Shown: one piece after another, positions 8,592 to 20,742 of the stretch
Layout: each line of letters opens with the position of its first letter
Numbering within the stretch: the stretch's first letter is position 1
Source: Brevibacillus gelatini
GTDB taxonomy: Bacteria > Bacillota > Bacilli > Brevibacillales > Brevibacillaceae
Reading direction: 5' to 3'
Assembly: GCF_003710935.1 (NCBI RefSeq)
Contig: NZ_RHHS01000006.1
Span: forward strand, 1-64,000
Length of the DNA: 64,000 bases
Made by a program: the position numbers and the translations under genes
The notes under the pieces: model-generated
What the model was told of the DNA's origin: nothing
Databases searched by the model: none
Seen by the model: only the letters and a program-made list of their open reading frames with translations

Positions 8592-8673
8592 CTGCTTACA
8601 GGGCCGCACCCGCATCCTGCCGGAGTGAGGAGGCTTTGAGGGTTCGACTTTCCGTAAGCGAGGAGGCATCGGC

Positions 8674-10191
8674 ATGGTTCAAAGCGCTTATTTGCTAGAG
8701 ATGAACAACATATCCAAAGAATTTCCCGGTGTGAAGGCACTCGACAACGTCACGTTGAAAGTGCGGCCAGGAACGGTGCACGCCTTGATGGGAGAAAACG
8801 GGGCAGGCAAGTCTACCTTGATGAAATGCCTGTTTGGCATCTACAAGCCGGACGGCGGCGAAATCAAGCTCAACGGAAAGCGCGTGACGCTGAACAGCTC
8901 CAAGGAAGCGCTGCTGCACGGCATCTCCATGATCCACCAGGAACTGCACCCCGTTCCTTTTCGCAATGTGATGGAAAACATCTGGCTTGGCCGATTTCCC
9001 GTCAAAAAGATTGGTCCTTTTCCGTTTGTGGATGAAAAGAAAATGGCAAGCGATACGAAAAAGCTGTTTGCCGATCTGGGGATGGATCTGGATCCGTATG
9101 AAATCGTGCGCAATCTCTCGGTATCCAAAGTGCAGTCGATTGAGATCGCCAAGGCTGTCTCGTATCAATCCAAGGTCATTGTGATGGACGAACCTACTTC
9201 CTCGCTGACCGGAAACGAAGTGGAGCAGCTGTTCACCATCATCCACGAACTGAAGAGCAGGGGCGTCGCGATCATCTACATTTCGCACAAAATGGAAGAA
9301 ATATTGCGAATTTCCGATGACGTGACCATCATGCGCGACGGCAAGCTGATCGGCACCTGGCGAGCAGCCGAGCTGACGACCGATCTGATTATCTCAAAAA
9401 TGGTCGGGCGCGATCTGACGCAGCGGTACCCGCAGCGGAGCAATACACCAGGGGATGTATTGCTGAAGGTCGAGGGTCTGACGTCGGCATTCGCTAATTC
9501 GTTCCGCAACGTCTCCTTCGAGCTGCGCAAGGGGGAAATTCTCGGCGTCGGCGGGTTGGTCGGGGCGCAACGGACAGAGCTGATCGAGGCGTTGTTCGGA
9601 CTGCGCTCAATCAGTGCGGGGAAGGTGTATTTGCACGGCAAGGAAGTGCGAATCCGTTCGCCCAGGGAGGCCAAAAATCACAAAATGGCCTTGCTGACAG
9701 AGGAGCGGCGGGTGACGGGTATCATCCCCGTGCTGCCCGTTTTGGAAAACACCGTCATTGCCAATCTGGCCAAGTACGAGAATCGCTTTTTTCTGCTTGA
9801 CGAACGCAAACGGCGGGAGGACGTCAGCCAGAGCATCGAGAAGCTCCGGGTAAAGACGCCGTCGATGAAGGCGCTCATCAAAAACCTGTCCGGCGGCAAC
9901 CAGCAAAAGGTGTTGCTTGCCAGGTGGCTTTTGACGGAGCCGGATATTTTGCTGCTGGACGAGCCGACCCGCGGCGTAGACGTCGGGGCCAAGTACGAGA
10001 TTTACACCATCATTGCAGACCTCGCCAAGCAAGGCAAAAGCATTATCATGATTTCTTCCGAGATGCCGGAGTTGCTCGGAATGTCTGATCGCATCATGGT
10101 CATGAGCAACGGACAGCTCTCCGGGGTCATTGATGGAGCGGAAGCGACCGAAGAAGAAATCATGAGACTGGCTACCATGCATTTGGGCTGA
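8674..10191 (+). CDS. mglA: MglA-like sugar ABC transporter ATP-binding protein
   Basis: 505 residues with two fused nucleotide-binding domains, the hallmark of the ribose/galactose transporter class. Domain 1 has Walker A GENGAGKST (about 39-47), signature LSVSKVQSIEIAKA and Walker B VIVMDEPTSSL. Domain 2 has a degenerate Walker A (GVGGLVGAQRTE) but a canonical signature LSGGNQQKVLLARWL and Walker B ILLLDEPTRGVDVG. An unequal pair like this is usual in the family. The ribosome site AGGAGG lies eight bases ahead of the ATG. It drives import with the permease encoded 19 bases downstream. Confidence 0.95.
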   Translation: MVQSAYLLEMNNISKEFPGVKALDNVTLKVRPGTVHALMGENGAGKSTLMKCLFGIYKPDGGEIKLNGKRVTLNSSKEALLHGISMIHQELHPVPFRNVMENIWLGRFPVKKIGPFPFVDEKKMASDTKKLFADLGMDLDPYEIVRNLSVSKVQSIEIAKAVSYQSKVIVMDEPTSSLTGNEVEQLFTIIHELKSRGVAIIYISHKMEEILRISDDVTIMRDGKLIGTWRAAELTTDLIISKMVGRDLTQRYPQRSNTPGDVLLKVEGLTSAFANSFRNVSFELRKGEILGVGGLVGAQRTELIEALFGLRSISAGKVYLHGKEVRIRSPREAKNHKMALLTEERRVTGIIPVLPVLENTVIANLAKYENRFFLLDERKRREDVSQSIEKLRVKTPSMKALIKNLSGGNQQKVLLARWLLTEPDILLLDEPTRGVDVGAKYEIYTIIADLAKQGKSIIMISSEMPELLGMSDRIMVMSNGQLSGVIDGAEATEEEIMRLATMHLG

Positions 10192-10210
10192 CCAGAGAGG
10201 GAGGACTCAT

Positions 10211-11230
10211 ATGAACGCTATTACACAAAAGAAAATACAGAGCTTCGTGACACAGAATGCCATCTATATCGTTCTGGTCGTACTCATCGCGGGGATTGCC
10301 ATCTACGACACCAATTTTCTTTCGATCACGACGCTGCGGGATATTTTGCTGCAGTCGTCGACGCGGGCAATCATCGCTTTGGGAGCGGCATTTGTTTTGA
10401 TTACAGGAGGAACAGACCTGTCTGCAGGGCGCGTCGTCGGGTTGACCGCCGTTATCTCAGCCTCCCTGCTGCAGGACCCCAATTACCCGCGTCGCTTCTT
10501 CCCGGATTTGCCGGACCTGCCGCTGCTGGTGCCGATCCTGATCGCCATCGCGGCTGGCCTGCTTGTCGGGCTCATCAACGGAATCATCGTCTCTCGTTTC
10601 AGCGTCCCTCCGTTCATCGCCACGCTGGGTATGATGGTCATCGTCTACGGGGTCAACTCCATCTACTTTGACATGGAGCCGAACCAGTCCCAGCCGATAG
10701 GCGGGCTGCGCCAGGACTTCGGGCAACTGGGCACCGGCTTTATTGGACCGAGCGGCCCGTATTCGATCCCGTACATCGTCATCATCGCGATCGTCGTCTC
10801 CATACTCGTCTGGGTCGTCTTCAACAAGACGCGGCTCGGCAAAAACATGTACGCCATCGGCGGAAACATTCAGGCGGCGACGGTGTCAGGAATCAACGTA
10901 GGGTTGAATCTGATAATCATCTACGCTATCGCCGGGGGCCTCTACGGTCTGGGCGGCGTGCTGGAGGCGGCGCGCACAGGTGGCGCGACCAACAACTACG
11001 GCAACATGTACGAGCTTGACGCCATCGCGGCGTGCGTGGTGGGCGGCGTGTCCACCTCGGGCGGGATCGGTACCGTTCCCGGCGTCCTGGCAGGTGTCCT
11101 CATCTTTGGGGTCATCAACTACGGCCTGACGTTCATCGGCGTCAATCCGTACTGGCAGCTGATTATCAAAGGGTTGATTATCGTGGCAGCCGTCGCTTTT
11201 GACATCCGCAAATATTTGGCGAAAAAATAA
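10211..11230 (+). CDS. mglC: MglC-like sugar ABC transporter permease
   Basis: 339 residues of the BPD_transp_2 (RbsC/MglC) family, with about eight to ten membrane segments. Family motifs are GAAFVLITGGTDLSAGRVVGL, FSVPPFIATLGMM, NKTRLGKNMYAIGGN and AACVVGGVSTSGGIGTVPG. It forms the membrane channel used by the MglA ATPase and the MglB binding lipoprotein. GGGAGG precedes the ATG. A strong terminator follows at once, so this is the last gene of the module that starts at 2945 or 7433. Confidence 0.95.
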   Translation: MNAITQKKIQSFVTQNAIYIVLVVLIAGIAIYDTNFLSITTLRDILLQSSTRAIIALGAAFVLITGGTDLSAGRVVGLTAVISASLLQDPNYPRRFFPDLPDLPLLVPILIAIAAGLLVGLINGIIVSRFSVPPFIATLGMMVIVYGVNSIYFDMEPNQSQPIGGLRQDFGQLGTGFIGPSGPYSIPYIVIIAIVVSILVWVVFNKTRLGKNMYAIGGNIQAATVSGINVGLNLIIIYAIAGGLYGLGGVLEAARTGGATNNYGNMYELDAIAACVVGGVSTSGGIGTVPGVLAGVLIFGVINYGLTFIGVNPYWQLIIKGLIIVAAVAFDIRKYLAKK

Positions 11231-11238
11231 CGTTCAAA

Positions 11239-11280
11239 GCCCCCGATCCGTCCGCGCTATGGCGGAGTCGGGGGCGTTTT
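11239..11280 (+). terminator. Terminator after the sugar transport operon
   Basis: GCCCCCGA / TCGGGGGC stem with a small inner GC hairpin, then GTTTT. It begins nine bases after the permease stop. Confidence 0.85.
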
Positions 11281-11425
11281 GCGTGGCGGGGCACCAGCCT
11301 TTTATCGGGCGGGCATGACATGTGCCGCGACGTCTGGATACGCTGTTTTCCAGTGGATGGAAAAGTGTCGCAACTCCGGTTACAATGGAGCAAACAAATC
11401 TCTCGGAAAGCAAGGAAGGAACCCA

Positions 11426-12259
11426 ATGAGACCGAAAACACGAGGCAAATGGAGGCTCGCGGCAGGCATCAGCTATTACCGGCTGAAGCGGTGGTGCGAG
11501 TGGTGGTTTGGGGGCAGGCGCTATGCGAAGAAGAGGTGCAGTGAGCCGCTGCCGTATGTCCACATGCGCCACCAGACGATCCTGCTGCGTGAGTTGAAAG
11601 ATGTGGAGATGTGGATGCAGCACAACAAAGTGACCAATCTGCGGCTGGCGGTCCGCCGTCTGGACGGCCTGAAGATTCTGCCAGGCGAGACTTTTTCCTA
11701 TTGGCGGACGATTGGCAAGCCGACCCGGCGCAAAGGATACGTGGACGGAATGGTGCTGTCGCACGGCCGGGTGACGGCTGGCGTCGGCGGCGGGCTTTGC
11801 CAGTTGTCCAATCTGCTCTACTGGATGACACTGCACACCCCGCTTACAGTGATCGAGCGGCACCGCCACAGCTACGACGTCTTTCCCGACGCCGGGCGCA
11901 CACAGCCGTTCGGGAGCGGAGCGACCTGCTTTTACAATTACCTCGACCTGCAGATCGCAAACGAGACCAAGCAAACGTTTTCTCTTCATGTGCGAGTGAC
12001 GGACACGCATCTGGTCGGAGAGTGGCGATCCGACATGCCGCCGACACGAAAGTATGAGATCGTGGAAAAAGATCACGCCATCCAGCCTGCCATCTGGGGA
12101 GGATACGAGCGCTCCAATCGGCTGTACCGCCACGTATACACGCTGGAAGGGGAGTGGATCGGCGAGGAATGGGTAGCGGATAATCGCGCGATGATGATGT
12201 ATGAGCCTCTGCTGCAGGAAGGCCCATCTGCTGCGGACGGACAAAAGTCGGGAGGATGA
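11426..12259 (+). CDS. VanW family protein
   Basis: 277 residues from ATG 11426, which follows AAGGAAGGA; the frame is open further upstream but through the preceding terminator region. Residues about 75-200 carry the VanW domain: NLRLAVRRLDGLKILPGETFSYW, GKPTRRKGYVDGMVLSHG, GVGGGLCQLSNLLYWM and ERHRHSYDVFPD. The N-terminus is very basic and has no signal peptide. VanW genes accompany some vancomycin-resistance clusters, but most chromosomal members stand alone and their biochemical role is unknown; no van genes are nearby, so resistance should not be inferred. It lies directly upstream of pcrA. Confidence 0.88.
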   Translation: MRPKTRGKWRLAAGISYYRLKRWCEWWFGGRRYAKKRCSEPLPYVHMRHQTILLRELKDVEMWMQHNKVTNLRLAVRRLDGLKILPGETFSYWRTIGKPTRRKGYVDGMVLSHGRVTAGVGGGLCQLSNLLYWMTLHTPLTVIERHRHSYDVFPDAGRTQPFGSGATCFYNYLDLQIANETKQTFSLHVRVTDTHLVGEWRSDMPPTRKYEIVEKDHAIQPAIWGGYERSNRLYRHVYTLEGEWIGEEWVADNRAMMMYEPLLQEGPSAADGQKSGG

Positions 12260-12360
12260 TGTTTCCTGTTCACGATCCCAACTGGCACTCGACTCCATTC
12301 TGTGCGAAAATAGGAACATATGCACTCGTCTAGGGAACGTGGAAAGGTGGACTTATACAT

Positions 12361-14706
12361 ATGTCTTTAGCAGAGCGAATTACAGCAGGCTTGAACCCGC
12401 AGCAGCGGGAAGCCGTACTGACGACAGAAGGCCCTGTCCTGATTCTGGCCGGAGCGGGCAGCGGCAAGACCAAGGTGCTGACGCAGCGCATCGCGTATCT
12501 CATCAGCGTAAAGCAGGTGGCGCCATGGAGCATTCTTGCCATTACCTTCACGAACAAGGCGGCGCGGGAGATGCAAAACCGCGTGGCGGCAATTATTGGC
12601 GGCGTGGCAGCGCAGGATACGTGGCTGTCGACGTTTCACTCCCTATGTGTGCGAATTTTGCGCAGGGACATTGACCGAATGGGCATCAGCCGCAACTTTA
12701 CCATTCTTGACGCGGGCGATCAGCTGTCTGTCGTCAAGCAGTGCCTGAAGGAGCTGAACATCGATCCGAAGCAGTATGAGCCTCGCTCGATTTTGGCGGC
12801 CATCAGCGGAGCGAAAAACGAGCTGACAGACCCGGCCACTTATGCCAGACTCGCAGGCGATCCGTTTGCGCAGGTCGTGGCGAAGGTGTACGAGGCGTAC
12901 CAGAAAAAGCTGAAAAGCAACCAGTCGCTGGACTTCGACGACTTGATTATGACGACCGTTCGCCTGTTCAAGGAAGTGCCGGAAGTGCTGGAATTTTACC
13001 AGAAAAAATTCCGCTACATTCACGTCGACGAGTACCAGGATACGAACCGCGCCCAGTACATGCTGATCTCCATGCTCGCGGACAAATACCGCAACGTATG
13101 CTGCGTGGGGGACGCCGACCAGAGTATCTACAAATGGCGGGGAGCGGATATTTCCATCATCCTCAACTTTGAAAAAGACTATCCGGAAGCGAAGCTCATC
13201 AAGCTGGAGCAAAACTACCGCTCGACGAAAACGATTTTGCAGGCAGCCAACCAGGTGATCGCCAACAACAAGCTGCGCAAGGAAAAGAAGCTGTGGACGG
13301 AAAATCCGGGCGGAGACAAAATCACGTGCTTCCAGGGCGAATCCGAGCACGACGAGGCGTATTTCATCGTCGATACGATCCGCAAGCAGTTGCCGACGTA
13401 CAAGCGCTACGACAAGTTTGCCGTCCTGTACCGGACGAACGCCCAGTCCCGCGTGGTGGAGGATGTGTTCATCAAGTCGAACATTCCGTACACCATCGTC
13501 GGCGGGACGAAGTTCTACGACCGCAAGGAGATCAAGGACATCCTGGCATACCTGCGCCTCATCTCAAACCCGGACGACGACATCAGCCTGCAGCGGATCA
13601 TCAACGTGCCCAAGCGCAATATCGGGGACACGACGGTCGAGAAGCTGCAAGCCTACGCCAATGCAAACGGCCAATCGCTGTATCAGGCGATTCAGGAGGT
13701 CGCCTACATGGGGCTGCCGGCGCGCACGACAAATGCCATTTTGTCGTTTAACGACCTGATTACCAACCTGATGCAGATGACCGACTACCTGAGCGTGACC
13801 GAGCTGGTAGAGGAAGTGCTGACGCGCTCCGGGTACCGCGATTCGCTCAAAGAGGATAAAACGCTCGAAGCGCAGGCGAGACTGGAGAACATCGATGAGT
13901 TTCTTTCGGTGACGCAGGAGTTTGAGCGCAAAAACGAAGACAAGAGCTTGCTTGCGTTTTTGACCGATCTGGCACTGGTCGCGGACATCGACTCGCTCGG
14001 GGAAGACGGGGAAAAAGAAGAAGCAGCGGAAAACGGGCAGGTTGTCCTGATGACGCTGCATAGCGCCAAAGGTTTGGAGTTTCCTGTCGTGTTCCTCGTC
14101 GGTATGGAGGAAGGCGTATTCCCGCACAGCCGTGCGTTGTTTGACGACGTCGAGATGGAGGAAGAGCGCCGCCTCGCGTATGTGGGCATTACCCGGGCAG
14201 AGGAGCGGTTGTACTTGACGTGTGCACGGATGCGGACGCTGTTCGGCCGGACGAATGTGAGCGTGCCGTCGCGTTTTTTACAGGAAATCCCAGCGGAACT
14301 TTTGGAAGGAAATCCTGCAAGCGCCGATCAGAGCTTTGCCGGCAGTCGCGGCGGGGCTTTCGGGCAACGCGATTCAGGGGCGAGAGCATTTGGCTCTGCG
14401 ACTTCGCGAGGGGGCGGCGGCAGCTTCGGCATGACAAAGCCGGGCATGGCGCAGCGCTTTGCCGGAGGCTCACAGGCAACGTTTTCCCGTCCGGGCATGC
14501 AGGCTGGCGACAAGCTGCCTGGCCACGGCCAGGGTGCCGGAGTGGATTGGAAGGTCGGAGACAGGGTGCAGCACGGCAAATGGGGCACAGGCACTGTCGT
14601 CAAGGTCAAAGGGACAGGCGACGACATGGAGCTTGACATCGCGTTTCCAAGCCCGACTGGCATCAAGAAGCTGCTTGCAAAATTCGCACCGATACAGCGG
14701 GCATAA
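12361..14706 (+). CDS. pcrA: PcrA, UvrD-family 3'-5' DNA helicase
   Basis: 781 residues, close to the usual 730-770. Superfamily 1 motifs appear in order: Q motif and Walker A ([11 protein letters not shown], Lys36), motif Ia ([11 protein letters not shown]), motif II (VDEYQDTN), motif III ([13 protein letters not shown]), motif IV (LEQNYRS), motif V ([16 protein letters not shown]) and motif VI ([11 protein letters not shown]). The C-terminal 120 residues are Gly/Ser-rich and end in the Tudor-like segment ([18 protein letters not shown]) that binds RNA polymerase in the family. PcrA unwinds DNA in repair and plasmid replication and removes stalled complexes. ATG 12361 has GGAAAGGTGG ten bases ahead. 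ligA follows after 25 bases, the usual pairing. Confidence 0.98.
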   Translation: MSLAERITAGLNPQQREAVLTTEGPVLILAGAGSGKTKVLTQRIAYLISVKQVAPWSILAITFTNKAAREMQNRVAAIIGGVAAQDTWLSTFHSLCVRILRRDIDRMGISRNFTILDAGDQLSVVKQCLKELNIDPKQYEPRSILAAISGAKNELTDPATYARLAGDPFAQVVAKVYEAYQKKLKSNQSLDFDDLIMTTVRLFKEVPEVLEFYQKKFRYIHVDEYQDTNRAQYMLISMLADKYRNVCCVGDADQSIYKWRGADISIILNFEKDYPEAKLIKLEQNYRSTKTILQAANQVIANNKLRKEKKLWTENPGGDKITCFQGESEHDEAYFIVDTIRKQLPTYKRYDKFAVLYRTNAQSRVVEDVFIKSNIPYTIVGGTKFYDRKEIKDILAYLRLISNPDDDISLQRIINVPKRNIGDTTVEKLQAYANANGQSLYQAIQEVAYMGLPARTTNAILSFNDLITNLMQMTDYLSVTELVEEVLTRSGYRDSLKEDKTLEAQARLENIDEFLSVTQEFERKNEDKSLLAFLTDLALVADIDSLGEDGEKEEAAENGQVVLMTLHSAKGLEFPVVFLVGMEEGVFPHSRALFDDVEMEEERRLAYVGITRAEERLYLTCARMRTLFGRTNVSVPSRFLQEIPAELLEGNPASADQSFAGSRGGAFGQRDSGARAFGSATSRGGGGSFGMTKPGMAQRFAGGSQATFSRPGMQAGDKLPGHGQGAGVDWKVGDRVQHGKWGTGTVVKVKGTGDDMELDIAFPSPTGIKKLLAKFAPIQRA

Positions 14707-14728
14707 GGGAGAACTATCGCTAAAGTAA

Positions 14729-16747
<2,019 letters not shown>

Positions 16748-16809
16748 CAAGCGCCTGTAAAGAAAACAGTGGCGACAGACGGATGAGCCAGGGAAGGGAC
16801 GTGAGGAGC

Positions 16810-17697
16810 ATGAATAGCTTTAAGCGATGGGGAATAGGAGCAGTGGCAGTGCTGCTGTTGGGCGGTTGCAGCGACAGCGGAAACGTGCAGGAAAAGTCGG
16901 CTCCCTCTTCGGTTATGGCGGCTGCTCTGCAAGGTGACTTGACCTATCAGGACGTTTTGGAAAAGGGAGAGACGATTCACACGCTGGCGATGACCCCCGA
17001 TGCTGCATATGTATGGGTGGGCACGCATGCGGGACTGTACAGTTCCACTGGAGGAGGCCTGTGGGGCCTGCTTTCTCCGCAATTGGAGCAGTTTGACATC
17101 GTCGGCTGGTTTGTGGACCCGGAAGATTCCGAGCACATTTATGTCGGCGGAAACGAAGGAGTACGACGCTCAACTGACGGCGGCAAAAACTGGACCCCGG
17201 CGAGCAACGGCTTGCCTGAACCTGCCCAGATTCGCAGCTTTGCCGGAACGCGTCAGGGGGAAAAAGTTCGCCTGTTCGCTTTTGTATCGGGTGAAGGCAT
17301 CTACCAGTCGACGGACAAGGGAGAGACGTGGAGCCTTTGGCAGCCGATGGACCAGGAAGTATATGCCATGGATTTTGACCCGAAGGAGAATCGTCTCTAT
17401 GTAGCCGCACAATTCAGCTTGCTCTATAATGAAGAGGGGCAGTGGAAGACAGAGGAGATTCCGGAAGCAGAGCAAATCTATTCGCTCTCTGTGAACAGGC
17501 GCACTGGCGTTCTCGCTGTCGCAACGGAAAAAGGCGTCTATGAAAAAATCGACGGAGAGTGGCGTTTGCTTGATGCGCGCTCACCGGAAAAGCTGATCGT
17601 CATCGCCTCAGGCGGCGGCGATACAAAATGGGTGGGAATCGGCGAATCGGCGCTGATCTACAAGCTCAGCGACAATCGCTGGACCAAATGGAACTAG
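16810..17697 (+). CDS. Lipoprotein with sialidase-like (BNR/Asp-box) beta-propeller repeats
   Basis: 295 residues from ATG 16810. The signal peptide ends in LLLGGC (Cys20), a good lipobox. The rest consists of propeller-type repeats of about 45 residues with Asp-box-like motifs (RSTDGGKNWTPA, QSTDKGETWSLW, YSSTGGGLWGLL). Proteins of this shape are outer-surface lipoproteins of unknown role; the Asp boxes are structural and do not show glycosidase activity. GTG 16801 and ATG 16783 are possible earlier starts. It lies between ligA and camS with no visible terminator, so it is probably in the same operon. Confidence 0.8.
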   Translation: MNSFKRWGIGAVAVLLLGGCSDSGNVQEKSAPSSVMAAALQGDLTYQDVLEKGETIHTLAMTPDAAYVWVGTHAGLYSSTGGGLWGLLSPQLEQFDIVGWFVDPEDSEHIYVGGNEGVRRSTDGGKNWTPASNGLPEPAQIRSFAGTRQGEKVRLFAFVSGEGIYQSTDKGETWSLWQPMDQEVYAMDFDPKENRLYVAAQFSLLYNEEGQWKTEEIPEAEQIYSLSVNRRTGVLAVATEKGVYEKIDGEWRLLDARSPEKLIVIASGGGDTKWVGIGESALIYKLSDNRWTKWN

Positions 17698-17728
17698 TCC
17701 CATTTTTTCAAGACAAAAGGAGTAGCGT

Positions 17729-18796
17729 ATGAAAGCGAAGTTTTCGACAGGATGCAGGTACATAGCTGCGATTGTGCTCGCGATTGCGACCGCTGGCTGT
17801 TCGTTGTTGCCAGGGGGCAAGGTTCAATCGCCCGAGCCTACCGCGCCATCCTTGTCTGAAGTAGTGGAAGTATCCGAGGATTACTACGGCAGCATCACGC
17901 CGTACAAACCGAATTTGACGCGCGGCATGCTCAACAGTACGAGATACCGGATTGATTTCAGCCACCTGGAACTGGGCTTGATGGAGTTTGCCCGCGATAC
18001 GTTCCCGACCTCCGAGTATTATTTCCAGGAAGGTCAAGTGGTGAAAAAAGAACAGGTGACACAATGGATTGCCCAGGAAAAAGCGAGCGGCACAAACGGG
18101 CAGCAGAAAAACGGTATCCTCGTACACGTACTGGAGCATGACTACCTGAACAAAAAAGACAAACAGTTGGCCGGGATGGTGCTGGGCTTGTCTGTCTCGC
18201 CGAACTATCAGGACGCGACGGGCAAAGAAATGGTGTACACCCAGCAGGAACTGCAAGCAAAAGGCCAGCAGCTTGCTTCCACCATCGTTTCGGCATTGCG
18301 GGTGAGCGCGCCGAATGTGCCGATGCTGATTTTGCTGTATCAGGTGCCAGAGGCCAATTCATCGCTCGTGCCGGGCCATTTCATCATGTCGGGAACGGTG
18401 GCGGCCAACGAGTCGGCTGTATCGAAGTGGCAGCCGATCAACGAGGAATTTTTCCTGTTTCCGAGCGCGGATGTCGAAAAAAAATACGCTCAGCAATCGT
18501 TGCAGTACGACAAGCTGATGCGGCAAGCGCAGGCTTATTTCGGGGAGTACGTCGGCATGACAGGCGTTGGACGCTTTATGGACGGCAGACTGACCGAGCT
18601 GACGATTACGGCCACGGCGGAGTACGACTCGCGGACGGAGGTTCTCCAGTTTACGCAGTATGCCGCCGGAAGTATCAACCAACTGTTCGACAAAAGTGTT
18701 CACGTCAACCTGTACGTCCAGTCGATGAACAAACCGCTGGCGATCTATATTCGCCCGACATCCGGCGATCCGTATATGCATCTTTATCGCCAATAG
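17729..18796 (+). CDS. camS: CamS-family sex pheromone lipoprotein
   Basis: 355 residues of the CamS family (YerH in B. subtilis). The lipobox ATAGC gives lipidated Cys24. Family segments include NSTRYRIDFSHLELGLMEFA, YFQEGQV, YLNKKDKQLAGMVLGLSV and GRFMDGRLTELTITATAEYD. In enterococci and staphylococci the clipped signal peptide of CamS serves as a plasmid-transfer pheromone; the function of the mature lipoprotein is not established. AAAGGAG precedes the ATG. The pcrA-ligA-camS order is conserved in Bacillales, and a terminator closes the cluster here. Confidence 0.93.
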   Translation: MKAKFSTGCRYIAAIVLAIATAGCSLLPGGKVQSPEPTAPSLSEVVEVSEDYYGSITPYKPNLTRGMLNSTRYRIDFSHLELGLMEFARDTFPTSEYYFQEGQVVKKEQVTQWIAQEKASGTNGQQKNGILVHVLEHDYLNKKDKQLAGMVLGLSVSPNYQDATGKEMVYTQQELQAKGQQLASTIVSALRVSAPNVPMLILLYQVPEANSSLVPGHFIMSGTVAANESAVSKWQPINEEFFLFPSADVEKKYAQQSLQYDKLMRQAQAYFGEYVGMTGVGRFMDGRLTELTITATAEYDSRTEVLQFTQYAAGSINQLFDKSVHVNLYVQSMNKPLAIYIRPTSGDPYMHLYRQ

Positions 18797-18805
18797 AGGG
18801 AGAGA

Positions 18806-18845
18806 AGCCCGATTTGCACCAACCAAGTGCGAATCGGGCTTTTTG
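18806..18845 (+). terminator. Terminator after camS
   Basis: AGCCCGATTTGCAC pairs with GTGCGAATCGGGCT (one mismatch) across a 7-base loop and is followed by TTTTTG. Confidence 0.85.
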
Positions 18846-18852
18846 TGCAAGA

Positions 18853-18899
18853 TGTGAACAAAAGTGTATATGATTTGAGCAGATTGTAAACAAAAGTGT
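18853..18899 (+). promoter_or_regulatory. Direct repeats upstream of the sigma-54 promoter, candidate activator site
   Basis: TGTGAACAAAAGTGT (18853-18867) and TGTAAACAAAAGTGT (18885-18899) differ at one base and start 32 bases apart, about three helical turns. They lie 80-130 bases upstream of the sigma-54-type promoter, where enhancer-binding proteins such as RocR bind in B. subtilis. Confidence 0.6.
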
Positions 18900-18979
18900 C
18901 GATTATCGCTTTCTGAACTTGGCTGTTGTTTTTCGCGAAAAAAGCAAACACTATCGAAGTCGAGCTATTCAGTTTGAGG

Positions 18980-18996
18980 TTGGTATGATCCTTGCA
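18980..18996 (+). promoter_or_regulatory. Sigma-54 (SigL) type promoter of rocA
   Basis: TTGGTATGATCCTTGCA carries the invariant GG (18982-18983) and GC (18994-18995) with the required 10 bases between them, matching TGGCACGNNNNTTGCW at all but two positions. It lies about 50 bases before the rocA start. Confidence 0.75.
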
Positions 18997-19046
18997 TATG
19001 TTTTATGAGTGATCTCAGGAAGAAATTGATAAGGAGGCGTCACCAA

Positions 19047-20594
19047 ATGCAAGTTGAATTCAAAAACGAGGCGTTTACCAATTTTAGCCTGCCGGAAAAT
19101 AAAAAGGCATTTGAAGAAGCACTCGCCAAAGTAGAAAGCGAGCTTGGCCGCGAGTACCCTCTCATCATTGGTGGAGAGCGCATCACAACCGAGAAAAAAT
19201 CCAAATCCATCAACCCTTCCAACAAAGAACAAGTAGTGGGCGTTGTTTCCCAGGCAGACCAGGCGTTGGCTGAAAAAGCGATCCAAACCGCAGCCAGCAC
19301 TTTCGAAACCTGGAAAAAGGTTCCTGCGCAAGCGCGTTCCCGCTATCTCTATAAAGCAGCAGCCATCTTGCGCCGCCGCAAGCATGAATTCTCTGCCTGG
19401 CTGGTAAAAGAAGCCGGAAAAAGCTGGGCAGAAGCTGACGCGGACACAGCAGAAGCTATCGACTTCATGGAATACTACGGCCGTCAAATGGATAAACTGT
19501 CCCAACGCCATGAACTGACACGCATTCCGGATGAGGACAACGAGCTGTACTACGTTCCACTCGGCGTAGGCGTAGTCATCCCGCCATGGAACTTCCCTCT
19601 GGCGATCATGGTCGGTATGACAACAGCAGCGCTCGTAGCGGGTAATACCGTCGTGCTGAAGCCTGCTTCCACTACACCGGTTATTGCAGCGAAATTCATG
19701 GAAATTCTCGAAGATGCTGGCGTACCAGCCGGTGTTGTGAACTTCGTTCCAGGCTCCGGCAGCGAAATCGGCGACTTCCTCGTAGAGCACACGCTGACTC
19801 GCTTCATCAGCTTCACAGGCTCCCGTGACGTAGGTCTGCGCATCAACGAGCTGGCTGCGAAACATCGCCCAGGCCAAAAATGGATGAAGCGTCTGGTAGC
19901 GGAAATGGGCGGTAAAGACTCCATCATCGTTGACAACGACTGCGACATCGAGTTGGCTGCCCAATCCATCGTCACTTCCGCATTCGGCTTCTCCGGTCAA
20001 AAATGTTCCGCTTGCTCTCGCGCAATCGTTCACCAGGACGTGTACGATCAAGTGCTGAACCGCGTAGTAGAGCTGACCAAGCAACTGACTGTAGGCGACG
20101 TGAGAACAAACGACTTCTACACAGGTCCAGTTGTGGATGAAAAAGCGTACAACAAAATTCTCGAATACATCGAGATCGGAAAAACAGAAGGCAAACTGGT
20201 TGCAGGTGGCGAAAAAGGTCCAGAAACAGGCTACTTCATCATGCCAACCGTATTTGCTGACGTAGATCCGCAAGCGCGCATCATGCAGGAAGAAATTTTT
20301 GGCCCGGTAGTAGCATTCTGCAAAGCCAACGATTTTGACCATGCACTGGAAATCGCAAACAACACCGAGTACGGCTTGACTGGCGCAGTTATCAGCCGCA
20401 ACCGTGCAAACCTGGAGCGCGCTCGTGAAGAGTTCCACGTGGGCAACCTGTACTTCAACCGCAAGTGCACAGGCGCACTGGTTGGCGTGCATCCGTTCGG
20501 CGGCTTCAACATGTCCGGTACCGACTCCAAAGCGGGCGGCCCAGACTACCTGCTGCTGTTCACCCAGGCAAAACTGGTTTCGGAAAAACTGTAA
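19047..20594 (+). CDS. rocA: L-glutamate gamma-semialdehyde (1-pyrroline-5-carboxylate) dehydrogenase
   Basis: 515 residues, the same length as B. subtilis RocA. It oxidises glutamate semialdehyde to glutamate with NAD, the last step of arginine, ornithine and proline breakdown. Aldehyde dehydrogenase motifs are visible: PPWNFPLAI (cofactor site), [11 protein letters not shown], the general-base Glu in AEMGGKDSI, and the catalytic Cys in [14 protein letters not shown] 19047 follows AAGGAGG; the frame is open slightly further upstream without a ribosome site. The sigma-54-type promoter and upstream direct repeats imply control like the roc regulon, with amino-acid induction. It stands alone, with no other roc genes nearby. 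Confidence 0.96.
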   Translation: MQVEFKNEAFTNFSLPENKKAFEEALAKVESELGREYPLIIGGERITTEKKSKSINPSNKEQVVGVVSQADQALAEKAIQTAASTFETWKKVPAQARSRYLYKAAAILRRRKHEFSAWLVKEAGKSWAEADADTAEAIDFMEYYGRQMDKLSQRHELTRIPDEDNELYYVPLGVGVVIPPWNFPLAIMVGMTTAALVAGNTVVLKPASTTPVIAAKFMEILEDAGVPAGVVNFVPGSGSEIGDFLVEHTLTRFISFTGSRDVGLRINELAAKHRPGQKWMKRLVAEMGGKDSIIVDNDCDIELAAQSIVTSAFGFSGQKCSACSRAIVHQDVYDQVLNRVVELTKQLTVGDVRTNDFYTGPVVDEKAYNKILEYIEIGKTEGKLVAGGEKGPETGYFIMPTVFADVDPQARIMQEEIFGPVVAFCKANDFDHALEIANNTEYGLTGAVISRNRANLERAREEFHVGNLYFNRKCTGALVGVHPFGGFNMSGTDSKAGGPDYLLLFTQAKLVSEKL

Positions 20595-20607
20595 AAAACA
20601 CACCGCA

Positions 20608-20637
20608 AAGCTGCCTCCAAACGGGGGCGGCTTTTTT
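20608..20637 (+). terminator. Terminator after rocA
   Basis: AAGCTGCCTCC pairs with GGGGGCGGCTT (two G-T pairs) around an AAAC loop and is followed by six T. Confidence 0.8.
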
Positions 20638-20742
20638 GCGCTCATTTTGTCCACACTAAAGGGTAGAAAATGATGTTCGGGCAGGTGAGCGCAGCTGTTT
20701 ACTTACATTGCATCAGGGCTCTCGACATTTTTTCTCGTCTAC

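Noticed and set aside
11426-12259. A vancomycin-resistance determinant, because of the VanW domain
   Set aside because: No vanH, vanA/B, vanX or vanRS genes are nearby, and VanW domains are common in chromosomes without resistance.
16810-17697. A secreted sialidase
   Set aside because: Asp-box motifs alone are structural; the catalytic Arg triad, Tyr and Glu arrangement of sialidases is not visible.
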